A stretch of DNA of 18,500 bases from JBCBJZ01 sp038522635 (GTDB lineage Bacteria; Pseudomonadota; Alphaproteobacteria; Rhizobiales; Hyphomicrobiaceae): the NCBI GenBank assembly GCA_038522635.1, contig JBCBJZ010000066.1, forward strand, positions 1-18,500, written 5' to 3'. Shown piece by piece: positions 8,480 through 15,000 of this stretch. A program made the position numbers and the translations under genes. The notes under the pieces are model-generated. The model did no database searches and was not told the origin of the DNA. It worked only from the letters and a program-made list of their open reading frames with translations. Numbering within the stretch: the stretch's first letter is position 1; every line of letters starts with the position of its first letter.

Positions 8480-9489
8480 GCGGTCCGCGCGCTGGCGCGG
8501 GCGCGGCGGGCGCTAGCGACGGCAGCGATGATGGCGCCGACGATGCCGCACGGCGCGGGACGCGGGCGCGCGCAGAAGGCAACGGTACACCCGCGGATGC
8601 CCGATCGACGCACGGGGCTGACGCCACCGCAGCACTTGCACCAACGCATACGACCGGCGATGGCTTGCCTCCCCTGCGTGAGGTCATCAAAGCGCACGAC
8701 CTCAGGGCCAAGCGCTCGCTCGGCCAGAACTTCATCCTCGATCTCAACCTGACCCGTCGGATCGCACGCGCGTGTCCGCACCTGGATCAAGGCACGGTCT
8801 TCGAAGTTGGCCCGGGGCCCGGTGGCCTGACCCGCGGCCTCTTGATGGAAGATGCTGCCAACATCGTCGCCATCGAGCGCGACGCACGCGTGCTTCCCGC
8901 CCTCGCGACGGTGCAAGCGGCTTACCCCGGACGCTTGACCGTGCAAGAAGGCGACGCGTTGAGCACCGACTGGGTGGCCTTGCAGCGCGACGCCCCAGCG
9001 CCCTACCAGATCTGCGCCAACCTGCCATACGGCATCGCAACGCAACTGTTGGTCAACTGGCTCGAGACCGACTGGCCGCCGTTCTACCGCTCGATGGTGT
9101 TGATGTTCCAACGTGAGGTCGCCGAACGCATCGTCGCGCGGCCGGGCACCAAGGCCTACGGTCGGCTCGCCGTCATCGCACAGTGGTCCGCCCAGGTGGA
9201 GATCGTGCTGCGTCTTAAGCCGGAAGCGTTCACGCCTCCGCCGAAGGTCTCTTCCGCGGTTGTGGCCTTCACACCGTACGCGCAACGGTTGCCCGCCTGC
9301 GATGTGAAGGCGCTTGGCCGGGTCACTGCCGCAGCCTTCGGCCAGCGCCGCAAGATGCTGCGCAGTAGCCTCAAGACGCTCACGCCCTTCCCCGAACTGG
9401 CACTGGACCAAGCGGGCCTTGATGGCGAAGCGCGCGCAGAACAGGTCGACCCGGCAGGGTTTGCCCGCCTCGCGGCTGTCCTGGGTTGA
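8476..9489 (+). CDS. rsmA: 16S rRNA (adenine1518-N6/adenine1519-N6)-dimethyltransferase RsmA
   Basis: RsmA (KsgA) dimethylates two adjacent adenines in the 3' helix of 16S rRNA with S-adenosylmethionine. The core begins at PPLREVIKAHDLRAKRSLGQNF. The SAM-binding motif VFEVGPGPGGLTRGLL and the catalytic NLPYG follow, then the C-terminal domain with FTPPPKVSSAVV. The start is uncertain. TTG 8476 overlaps the surA stop (TTGA) and gives 337 residues with an Ala/Gly/Asp-rich N-terminal extension of about 63. TTG 8665 gives 274 residues, the usual family size. No ATG or GTG lies in frame between surA and the core. The extension has coding-like codon use, so I give the longer form; neither TTG has a strong Shine-Dalgarno. 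Function is secure; the N-terminus is not. Confidence 0.9.
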   Translation: MSGPRAGAGAAGASDGSDDGADDAARRGTRARAEGNGTPADARSTHGADATAALAPTHTTGDGLPPLREVIKAHDLRAKRSLGQNFILDLNLTRRIARACPHLDQGTVFEVGPGPGGLTRGLLMEDAANIVAIERDARVLPALATVQAAYPGRLTVQEGDALSTDWVALQRDAPAPYQICANLPYGIATQLLVNWLETDWPPFYRSMVLMFQREVAERIVARPGTKAYGRLAVIAQWSAQVEIVLRLKPEAFTPPPKVSSAVVAFTPYAQRLPACDVKALGRVTAAAFGQRRKMLRSSLKTLTPFPELALDQAGLDGEARAEQVDPAGFARLAAVLG

Positions 9490-9514
9490 GCGCGTACGCG
9501 TTGCGGGTGCGCGC
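9490..9514. terminator. Possible bidirectional terminator hairpin between convergent genes
   Basis: GCGCGTAC 9490-9497 pairs with GTGCGCGC 9507-9514 (one G-T wobble) around a 9-nt loop, directly after the rsmA stop and before the converging membrane-protein gene. A weak T-containing stretch follows to 9528 but there is no clean T-run, so termination is inferred mainly from position. Confidence 0.3.
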
Positions 9515-9526
9515 TTGGCGCTGGGT

Positions 9527-10282
9527 TTAGCTGTTGTCTTCCAAGAACCGCACCGCTTCGGCAACGATCACCGCGTAGATCGCGATCACGAACCCGCTCA
9601 GGACCTTCACACTCAACAGCGCGCTGACGAACATCGCGTAGCCTTCCGGGATGACCAAGGCGACGATCTGCTGGATGAAAGCGTCGTAAAGTTGCTCGAT
9701 CCGAAACAGGAACTCACTGGCCTGTTCGATGCTGGGGCGTTCGGGCAAATCGAAGATGGCCTGCCGCAGCGTCGTTAGGACATCGGCCTGGTCAAGCACG
9801 CCGAGCACCACGAGCAGCGCGATAATCTGCGCGTAGATCAGGCCGAGCGGCGTTGCGAGGCGAAAGAAGCCCCAGCGCGAGGGGCTCGCGCCAAAACTGA
9901 TCGATAAGCGCCGTAACAAGCTTGATCCCGCAAAGACGCCGGCTGCGAACACAAGCGCGATGATGTCGAGCCGTGCCGCATCCGTGCCCGAAAACGTCAG
10001 GACAGTGATGAAGGCTGCGATGAGCCCTTTGAAAAGCGCTGTGCCGAGCGCGAGCAGCTCAACGCCGAAGGTGCGGCCGGACCACTTCTCTTCGAAATAG
10101 AACGGGAGCTCGTGCGCCAACCGTCGCCGCTCCAGCCATAGGCCAAGCATCGCTGTGAGCACGCCTGTGCCGATCGCGAACGCGATGGGCGCGTAGCGCG
10201 CGATGGCCGCAATCAGCGCCACCAGCAGCAATTCGCACGTGACGATGACAAGGTTGGTGATGACGTTATAGACGAAACGCAT
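9527..10282 (-). CDS. Uncharacterised multi-pass membrane protein
   Basis: I do not recognise the family. The 251-residue product from ATG 10282 starts MRFVYNVITNLVIVTCELLL. Hydrophobic stretches lie at about residues 4-28, 31-48, 72-96, 106-124, 140-165 and 205-245, suggesting five or six membrane helices. Between them are an acidic/aromatic loop (HELPFYFEEKWSGR, about 57-70) and a polar stretch with EQASEFLFRIEQLYDAF near 183-199. No catalytic motif is evident. ATG 10318, 12 codons upstream, is an alternative start, but the extension is polar and lacks a Shine-Dalgarno. A GGGAGGGGG tract lies upstream of ATG 10282, partly within an inverted repeat. The gene is convergent with rsmA and divergent from mazG. 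Translation is plausible from the clean frame and hydropathy; its role is unknown. Confidence 0.75.
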   Translation of the reverse strand: MRFVYNVITNLVIVTCELLLVALIAAIARYAPIAFAIGTGVLTAMLGLWLERRRLAHELPFYFEEKWSGRTFGVELLALGTALFKGLIAAFITVLTFSGTDAARLDIIALVFAAGVFAGSSLLRRLSISFGASPSRWGFFRLATPLGLIYAQIIALLVVLGVLDQADVLTTLRQAIFDLPERPSIEQASEFLFRIEQLYDAFIQQIVALVIPEGYAMFVSALLSVKVLSGFVIAIYAVIVAEAVRFLEDNS

Positions 10283-10290
10283 GGAACCGG

Positions 10291-10351
10291 GCGCGTGCCC
10301 CCTCCCGTTGAGGTGCATGACGCATCTGATGTAGCACGCGGGGGCAGGCGC
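10291..10351 (-). repeat. Inverted repeat over the leader of the membrane-protein gene
   Basis: GCGCGTGCCCCC (10291-10302) and GGGGGCAGGCGC (10340-10351) are inverted repeats matching at 11 of 12 positions, with a 37-nt spacer. In the minus-strand transcript the 3' arm contains part of the G-rich ribosome-binding tract and ends 8 nt before ATG 10282. The hairpin could therefore mask translation initiation. It could equally be an operator. The pairing is visible; the effect is inference. Confidence 0.4.
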
Positions 10352-10403
10352 ACCACAGCGGCGACGCGGGGCAACAGTTTCTCGCCGCGCGCTCGCGCTG
10401 AGA

Positions 10404-10512
10404 CCTTAGAGTCGGCCGGCTTCAGCTTGAAGCGGAACCGACCTCTAAGCTTATGATTTGCCGTTCATCTTTCGCCTCAGGTGAGTCCACCTGAAGCGGA
10501 TGAACTCTAAGG
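10404..10512. repeat. Palindromic intergenic element with two tandem hairpins
   Basis: The 109-bp element is bounded by perfect 8-bp terminal inverted repeats, CCTTAGAG 10404-10411 and CTCTAAGG 10505-10512. Hairpin 1 pairs CTTAGAGTCGG (10405-10415) with 10438-10449 (one bulged base) and contains an inner GCTTCA/TGAAGC stem with a 3-nt loop. Hairpin 2 pairs GTTCATC 10463-10469 with GATGAAC 10499-10505, CGC with GCG, and TCAGGTG 10477-10483 with CACCTGA 10488-10494 around a 4-nt loop. From memory, similar CTCTAA-bounded palindromes are dispersed between genes in alphaproteobacteria; I cannot confirm copy number here. Its right end forms the AAGG of the mazG ribosome binding site. It has no coding capacity, so any mobility would need an enzyme encoded elsewhere. 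Confidence 0.7.
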
Positions 10513-10523
10513 GGCACGATCGG

Positions 10524-11489
10524 ATGTCAACGGATGCGAAGGCGGGCGCGGGCGTGCCCCAGGAGCGTGAACCCACGCCCGAAGCGGCGCAGCCTTCTAA
10601 CGACCAGCCCGCCTGGATCGGCGCGTTAGACCCTCAAGCCGAACGGCAGACGCTTAGCGACCTGTTGGTCGTGATGCGCGCGCTTCGCGACCCTGAGCAC
10701 GGCTGCCCGTGGGACCGTGAGCAAACGTTCGCAACGATTGCCCCCTACACGATTGAGGAAGCCTACGAAGTTGCCGATGCGATCGACCGGGGAACGTTGG
10801 AGGATGTGCGCGACGAACTGGGCGATTTGCTGCTTCAGGTTGTCTATCACGCGCAAATCGCGGCCGAGGCGAACGCGTTCGCTTTCGACGACGTGGTCGA
10901 TGGGATCACGAAGAAGATGATCCGTCGCCATCCCCATGTGTTTGGCTCAGCCGCCGAACGCGCGGCCGGAATCGCGCCCGGCTTCTGGGAAGCGATCAAG
11001 GCTCAGGAACGCGCTGCGAAAGCGTCGGAGCGCGGCGATGTCGCAACAAACACGCCATCTGCGGGGGCAGGACCTCAACCGCCTCAGCGCCTGCTCGACA
11101 GTGTACCGGTCGCCCTTCCCGCGTTAACCCGAGCGGCCAAGTTGCAGGAGCGTGCAGCGCGCGTTGGCTTCGACTGGCCCTCGCTCGAGCCGGTCTTCGA
11201 CAAAATGCGCGAGGAACTTGGCGAGCTGGATCAGGCGATCGCCCAAGAGGACCGGGCCGGCGCGCGGGAAGAACTGGGCGATCTGCTATTCGTTATCGCC
11301 AACGTCGCGCGTCACCTGAAGGTCGATCCCGAGGTCGCGCTGCGCGACGCCAATGCGAAATTCACGCGCCGCTTCGCCCACATCGAAGATCGACTCGCCG
11401 CCGCAGGGCGTACGCCGGACGATGCGAGCCTTGAAGAGATGGATGGCTATTGGAATGAAGCGCGCGCGCGCGACAACGGCAGCGCTTAA
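10524..11489 (+). CDS. mazG: Nucleoside triphosphate pyrophosphohydrolase MazG
   Basis: A 321-residue cytoplasmic house-cleaning enzyme that hydrolyses NTPs and dNTPs to monophosphate and pyrophosphate; in bacteria it can also lower ppGpp. There are two MazG domains. The first (about residues 42-140) carries GCPWDREQTFATIAPYTIEEAYE and the metal-binding EEAYE 78-82 with DELGD 97-101. The second (about 190-290) carries EELGELD 230-236 and EELGD 249-253. Between them is a Pro/Ala-rich linker near 165-190. ATG 10524 is chosen over ATG 10500 because AAGGGG 10509-10514 lies 9 nt upstream, whereas ATG 10500 falls inside the palindromic element. It is convergent with the small membrane protein gene. 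Confidence 0.95.
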   Translation: MSTDAKAGAGVPQEREPTPEAAQPSNDQPAWIGALDPQAERQTLSDLLVVMRALRDPEHGCPWDREQTFATIAPYTIEEAYEVADAIDRGTLEDVRDELGDLLLQVVYHAQIAAEANAFAFDDVVDGITKKMIRRHPHVFGSAAERAAGIAPGFWEAIKAQERAAKASERGDVATNTPSAGAGPQPPQRLLDSVPVALPALTRAAKLQERAARVGFDWPSLEPVFDKMREELGELDQAIAQEDRAGAREELGDLLFVIANVARHLKVDPEVALRDANAKFTRRFAHIEDRLAAAGRTPDDASLEEMDGYWNEARARDNGSA

Positions 11490-11533
11490 AGAGCCGCGAC
11501 GATGACAACGATGACGCCGGGGTTGCAGCAAAT

Positions 11534-11683
11534 CTAGAAAATACCGGCAAGCGCGATACCGATGATCAGGGCAAGCGTCAGGCTGGCGAGCAACACGAGC
11601 AGCATGATGTTCGGGCCGGTACCCTGCCGCGCTTCCGTCTTGGTCACCCGCTCAGGGGCTTCGCTGTTTTCATGATGGGCCAT
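11534..11683 (-). CDS. Small single-helix membrane protein with EARQG motif
   Basis: A 49-codon gene: a polar N-terminal half (MAHHENSEAPERVTKTEARQ, then GTGPN) and one membrane helix from about residue 26 to 48 (IMLLVLLASLTLALIIGIAL), ending at TAG 11534-11536. A strong GGGAGGGG lies 3 nt upstream of ATG 11681-11683, which makes translation likely. The layout of a charged head, T-EARQG and a C-terminal helix resembles short uncharacterised alphaproteobacterial proteins that I recall only loosely; no function can be assigned. It would sit in the inner membrane with the polar part probably cytoplasmic. It follows hflX on the same strand after a 122-bp gap and converges on mazG. Confidence 0.7.
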   Translation of the reverse strand: MAHHENSEAPERVTKTEARQGTGPNIMLLVLLASLTLALIIGIALAGIF

Positions 11684-11805
11684 GATCCCCTCCCTGCTGC
11701 GTTACGCACGCCAGGTGCGCGTGCGATCGAGGAACGCGACGCAGCGGGCTGAAGTTCCATCAGGCGGAATGGCGGGGCTCTGGCCCCGGATCAAAATCGC
11801 GCGGA

Positions 11806-13296
11806 TCAGAGCGTGTTTTGCGCGTGCGCACCCACCGGAGACGGCGCGACGCCCACGGCACGGCATCGCGCTACCAGGCGGCCCACTTTGGCTCCATCGA
11901 TGCGCACGGTGACGGCGAGCGACGCGCCATCATCATGGGGATCGCGCGCCAGCACTTCGCTGTTCTGGTGCAGCCAATGCAGCAGCGCGCCCTCGCTTGA
12001 AGGCACATCCACCCGATAAACCTCATCGTGCAGCGCGAGCGCGGCATCGAGCCGGGCTAACAGCTCCGGGCAGCCCTCGCCGGTAATCGCCGACAGAGCC
12101 ACTGTTGCTGGCACCTCACGTTGCGCGCGTGCGAGCCGGGCTTCGGACTCGTCAGGAGCGAGCAGATCAAGCTTGTTCCAGACTTCGAGCATCAGGCCGC
12201 GCCCTTCGTCGTGAGGGGGCGCGGTTTGCGGCGCGGCGCTGATGCCGATCGTCTCAAGCACGTTGACGACGTCATCGCGCTGCGCAGCGCTGTAGGGATG
12301 CGCGATATCACGCACGTGCAGAACGATGTCCGCTTCCACCACCTCTTCAAGGGTCGCGCGGAACGCGGCGATCAGCGTGGTTGGCAGGTCGGAGATGAAG
12401 CCCACGGTATCGGATAGGATCACGCGGCGTCCGCTTGGCAGAGCCAGCTCGCGCATCGTCGGATCGAGCGTTGCGAATACCTGGTCTTCCGCGTGGACCT
12501 CTGCGCCGGTCAACCGGTTGAACAGCGTCGACTTACCCGCGTTGGTGTAGCCGACCAGGGCCACGATCGGGTACGGCATCCGCCGCCGCCCTGCGCGGTG
12601 CAACGCTCTCGTCTTGATGACGCTCTCCAGCTCCTTGCGGATGTTGTCGATCCGGGTCTGCAGCAAACGGCGATCGAGTTCGATCTGGCGTTCACCGGGG
12701 CCGCCAAGGAAGCCCGCCCCACCGCGCTGGCGTTCAAGGTGCGTCCATGAGCGGACCAATCGGCCGCGCTGGTAGGTGAGATGCGCCAGTTCCACCTGCA
12801 AGCGCCCCTCGCTGGTGCGGGCGCGCGCGCTGAAGATTTCCAGGATCAAGCCCGTGCGATCGATGACCTTCGCCTGCCAGGCCCGTTCCAGATTTCGCTG
12901 CTGGACCGGTGACAACTGGGCATCGATGACCACCAACGCGATCTCGTTCGCAGCGATGAGGGTGGCGAGCTCATCCACCTTGCCGCGTCCGAACAACGTG
13001 CCGGCACGCGGCTTGGGGACGTTCACATTCTGCGCTTCGACCACATTGAGGCGAATGGCTTCGGCAAGGCCGGTCGCTTCCTTCAACCGGTCTTCAGGTG
13101 AGCGCAGGGCCTTTTGCGGCCGTGCTGGCGCACCCGCGGGCGCACGTGCCCCACTGCCAGCGCCGCTTCCAATGAGCGGCACCAGCACCAACGTTGCGGT
13201 CGCTTCGGCAAGGGCGATCTCATCGCGGGTCACCGCGCTTTGCGCGTGGCGCTCGGCGATGGCTGAGGCGGGGCTCTTCGCCCCTTGTCGCTTCAC
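11806..13296 (-). CDS. hflX: Ribosome-associated GTPase HflX
   Basis: HflX binds the 50S subunit and splits stalled or hibernating ribosomes. The protein is at least 496 residues. The N-terminal HflX domain covers about 65-200 with GTLFGRGKVDEL and VVIDAQLSPVQQRNLE, followed by the Gly-rich linker GGAGFLGGPGERQIE (192-206) and a coiled segment. The GTPase domain starts near 243: P-loop GYTNAGKST 249-257, TLDPT 277-281, DTVGF 296-300, NKLD 374-377, SAITGEG 402-408. GTG 13296 is the first standard start in the frame, but it lacks a good Shine-Dalgarno. A GAGGAG lies 29 nt upstream, ideally spaced for an in-frame ATC codon. The gene lies 120 bp after hfq, the conserved hfq-hflX order. Confidence 0.94.
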   Translation of the reverse strand: MKRQGAKSPASAIAERHAQSAVTRDEIALAEATATLVLVPLIGSGAGSGARAPAGAPARPQKALRSPEDRLKEATGLAEAIRLNVVEAQNVNVPKPRAGTLFGRGKVDELATLIAANEIALVVIDAQLSPVQQRNLERAWQAKVIDRTGLILEIFSARARTSEGRLQVELAHLTYQRGRLVRSWTHLERQRGGAGFLGGPGERQIELDRRLLQTRIDNIRKELESVIKTRALHRAGRRRMPYPIVALVGYTNAGKSTLFNRLTGAEVHAEDQVFATLDPTMRELALPSGRRVILSDTVGFISDLPTTLIAAFRATLEEVVEADIVLHVRDIAHPYSAAQRDDVVNVLETIGISAAPQTAPPHDEGRGLMLEVWNKLDLLAPDESEARLARAQREVPATVALSAITGEGCPELLARLDAALALHDEVYRVDVPSSEGALLHWLHQNSEVLARDPHDDGASLAVTVRIDGAKVGRLVARCRAVGVAPSPVGAHAQNTL

Positions 13297-13325
13297 ATCG
13301 TGGTCTTCGGTGGCGATGGCGTACG

Positions 13326-13331
13326 CTCCTC
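13326..13331 (-). promoter_or_regulatory. Orphan Shine-Dalgarno upstream of hflX
   Basis: Read on the minus strand this is GAGGAG, the best ribosome binding site near hflX. It stands 8 nt before an in-frame ATC (13317-13315) and 29 nt before the first standard start, GTG 13296. Either HflX initiates at a non-standard codon or the site is coincidental. Confidence 0.4.
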
Positions 13332-13416
13332 ACAGACGCACCGCGCCAACCGCGCGAGCGGCCCGATCACCGCGTTTGTGGTGCGTAAGCCGCAGCGTCC
13401 TCACCTGAGCGGCGCG

Positions 13417-13656
13417 CTACTCGGGCGCCTCGTCCTGCAGGTGTACGGGCTGGCCCGGCATGATCGTGGAAATGGCGTGCTTGTAGACGAGTTGCGAGTG
13501 CCCGTCACGTCGCAACAGGACGCAAAAGTTGTCGAACCACGTCACGATGCCTTGGAGTTTGACGCCATTGATGAGGAAAATCGTCAGCGGAGTTTTGTTT
13601 TTGCGAACATGATTGAGAAACGTGTCTTGAAGACTTTGGGCGCGTTCACCGGCCAT
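13417..13656 (-). CDS. hfq: RNA chaperone Hfq
   Basis: A 79-residue Sm-like protein that forms a hexamer and pairs small RNAs with target mRNAs. The core from SLQDTFLNHVRKNKTPLTIF through LINGVKLQGIVTWFDNFCVLLRRDG is the Sm1 region; SQLVYKHAISTIMPGQ is the Sm2 region with the RNA-binding YKHA residues. The C-terminal tail is short (PVHLQDEAPE), as in other alphaproteobacteria. ATG 13656 (MAGERAQ) is chosen because AAGGA lies about 11 nt upstream. ATG 13668, four codons earlier, would sit directly against the same AAGG and is less likely. A Trp in VTWFDNF where Ser, Ala or Gly is more usual is a small oddity. hflX follows 120 bp downstream. Confidence 0.96.
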   Translation of the reverse strand: MAGERAQSLQDTFLNHVRKNKTPLTIFLINGVKLQGIVTWFDNFCVLLRRDGHSQLVYKHAISTIMPGQPVHLQDEAPE

Positions 13657-13859
13657 CTTATTATCCATCCTTTTTGCGGCATCGTCCGTAAGCGCGAGCG
13701 CGCCGTTCGAGCGAGAAACTCTCCGATTCAACAAACAAGCCTCAAGAGCGCGGCATCGCTGCTAGGCTCAAGACCGGCATAAGCGCGAGGGTTGTAGGAT
13801 CGTTGTTGCGGGCATGCAACGGATCAGTCCACACCATCCAAGATTTATTCGTTTTAGAC

Positions 13860-14080
13860 GAAAGTCGTACGATCGCAAGCTGAAGCCCCTCGGACAAGAG
13901 GCCACAGGCGGGTGCAAGGGAGGCGGACGGCAGGCAAACGGGGGTGGCGCCACTTGCCCATGAGGCCGACCGATGTGGAAGCGCGGGGAGCGCGCCGCAG
14001 CGCAAAACCCTCAAGGTCTCCGCCTACGCCTCTGTCGCCTGGTTCAAGGGGCAAACAGCAAACGTCGTTCGCGCGCTTAT
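13860..14080 (+). ncRNA. ssrS: Probable 6S RNA
   Basis: 6S RNA mimics an open promoter and sequesters sigma70 RNA polymerase in stationary phase. This gap folds into one long nested interrupted helix: CGA 13870-13872 with TCG 14065-14067, GCTG 13879-13882 with CAGC 14056-14059, GCCCCT 13885-13890 with AGGGGC 14047-14052, AGGC 13899-13902 with GCCT 14037-14040, GGCG 13907-13910 with CGCC 14027-14030, and AGGCGGA 13921-13927 with TCCGCCT 14019-14025. An unpaired bubble, 13891-13898 against 14041-14046, falls where 6S has its central loop. TCGCAAGC then CCCCT on the 5' side and GGTTCAAGGGGCAAACAGC on the 3' side match what I recall of the E. coli 6S strands flanking that loop. A distal hairpin GGCAA...TTGCC encloses GTGGC/GCCAC at 13933-13958. 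Ends are estimated. It is divergent from hfq and tail-to-tail with dat. Confidence 0.68.
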
Positions 14081-14949
14081 CAAGCGGCTGCAATCTCAGC
14101 GCTGCCGTGGAAAAGCCCTTGCAGCTTGAGCGTCAGCAGTCCGGGATGACCGTTGCCGACCGGTTGCCCGTCGATCGCGGTAACGGGCGTCAGGATGTTC
14201 GTCGCCGATGTGATGAAGGCTTCGCGCGCGGCCAACGCCTCTTCAACCGTGAACGTGCGTTCCTGTAACGCCACATCCTCACGCTTGAGGACATCGAGCA
14301 GCGTGGTCCGCGTCACCCCGCGCAACAATGCGTTGCTGATCGGTGTGGTCACCAAGACACCGTCCTGGTCGACGATCCATGCGTTCGACGAGCCCCCTTC
14401 CGTGATGAAGCCGTCGGCCCCGACAAACCACGCATCCTGCGCGCCCTCGGCTCTGGCCGCCTCTTTGGCAAGGCTCGCTGGCAGCAACATCACCGACTTG
14501 ATGTCGCAACGCTTCCATCGGATGTCGGGCACGGTCTTGATGGTGATGCCTTGGGGGGCTGTTGCGGCATCGGACCCCCTGGCTTTGACGGTGCTCCGCG
14601 CCAGCACCACCACCGTTTGCGGCGTGCCTTCGGGCGGGAAAAAAAAGTCTCGCGGGGATGAGCCGCGTGAGACCTGCAAATAGAGCAGCCCGTCCGTCAC
14701 ACGGTTACGGCGGACGATCTCACGCATCACATGGCCCCAGGCGCCGCGGCTCATCGGATTGCCCATCTGCAGCTCGCCCAGCGAGCGCTCAAGGCGGTCC
14801 AGATGCCGCGTCTCGTCGACCAGCCGCCCGCACATCACTTCGCAAACTTCATAGACAGCATCGCCGAACTGGAAGCCGCGATCTTCGGCGTGAACCCGCG
14901 CTTTCGCGTAATCAAGATAGGCGCCGTTGCAATAGACGATCCGCGTCAT
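14080..14949 (-). CDS. dat: D-amino-acid aminotransferase (class IV PLP enzyme, Dat)
   Basis: A 289-residue fold-type IV aminotransferase, most like D-alanine aminotransferase, which interconverts D-Ala and D-Glu with their 2-oxo acids and so feeds peptidoglycan precursors. Visible features are FGDAVYEV near residue 28, the PLP-binding Lys151 in RCDIKSVMLLP, Glu184 in DGFITEGGSSN (which binds the pyridine nitrogen), and ALLRGVTRTTLLD further on. Branched-chain aminotransferase and aminodeoxychorismate lyase share the fold; the RCDIKS motif and length favour Dat. ATG 14949 is chosen with AGGA close upstream; a TTG five codons earlier is less likely. The gene sits between trkA (51 bp upstream) and hfq, probably within the same transcript as trkA. 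Confidence 0.88.
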   Translation of the reverse strand: MTRIVYCNGAYLDYAKARVHAEDRGFQFGDAVYEVCEVMCGRLVDETRHLDRLERSLGELQMGNPMSRGAWGHVMREIVRRNRVTDGLLYLQVSRGSSPRDFFFPPEGTPQTVVVLARSTVKARGSDAATAPQGITIKTVPDIRWKRCDIKSVMLLPASLAKEAARAEGAQDAWFVGADGFITEGGSSNAWIVDQDGVLVTTPISNALLRGVTRTTLLDVLKREDVALQERTFTVEEALAAREAFITSATNILTPVTAIDGQPVGNGHPGLLTLKLQGLFHGSAEIAAA

Positions 14950-15000
14950 TTGATCCTCGCTCAAACGTTCGCGCGCGCCTTGAGAAACCGGACCGCGCCA

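Noticed and set aside
11773..11788. CGGGGC/GCCCCG hairpin just after the hflX stop
   Set aside because: The position fits a terminator, but the stem is only 6 bp and no T-run follows on the minus strand, so it is not listed as a feature.
13657..13734. N-terminal extension of hfq to 13734
   Set aside because: The extra residues are outside the Hfq family and have no ribosome binding site; AAGGA supports ATG 13656.
13742..14093. Several 60-120 codon frames on both strands in the dat-hfq gap
   Set aside because: Frames overlap one another on both strands, give no recognisable product, and coincide with the extensive RNA pairing of the 6S candidate.
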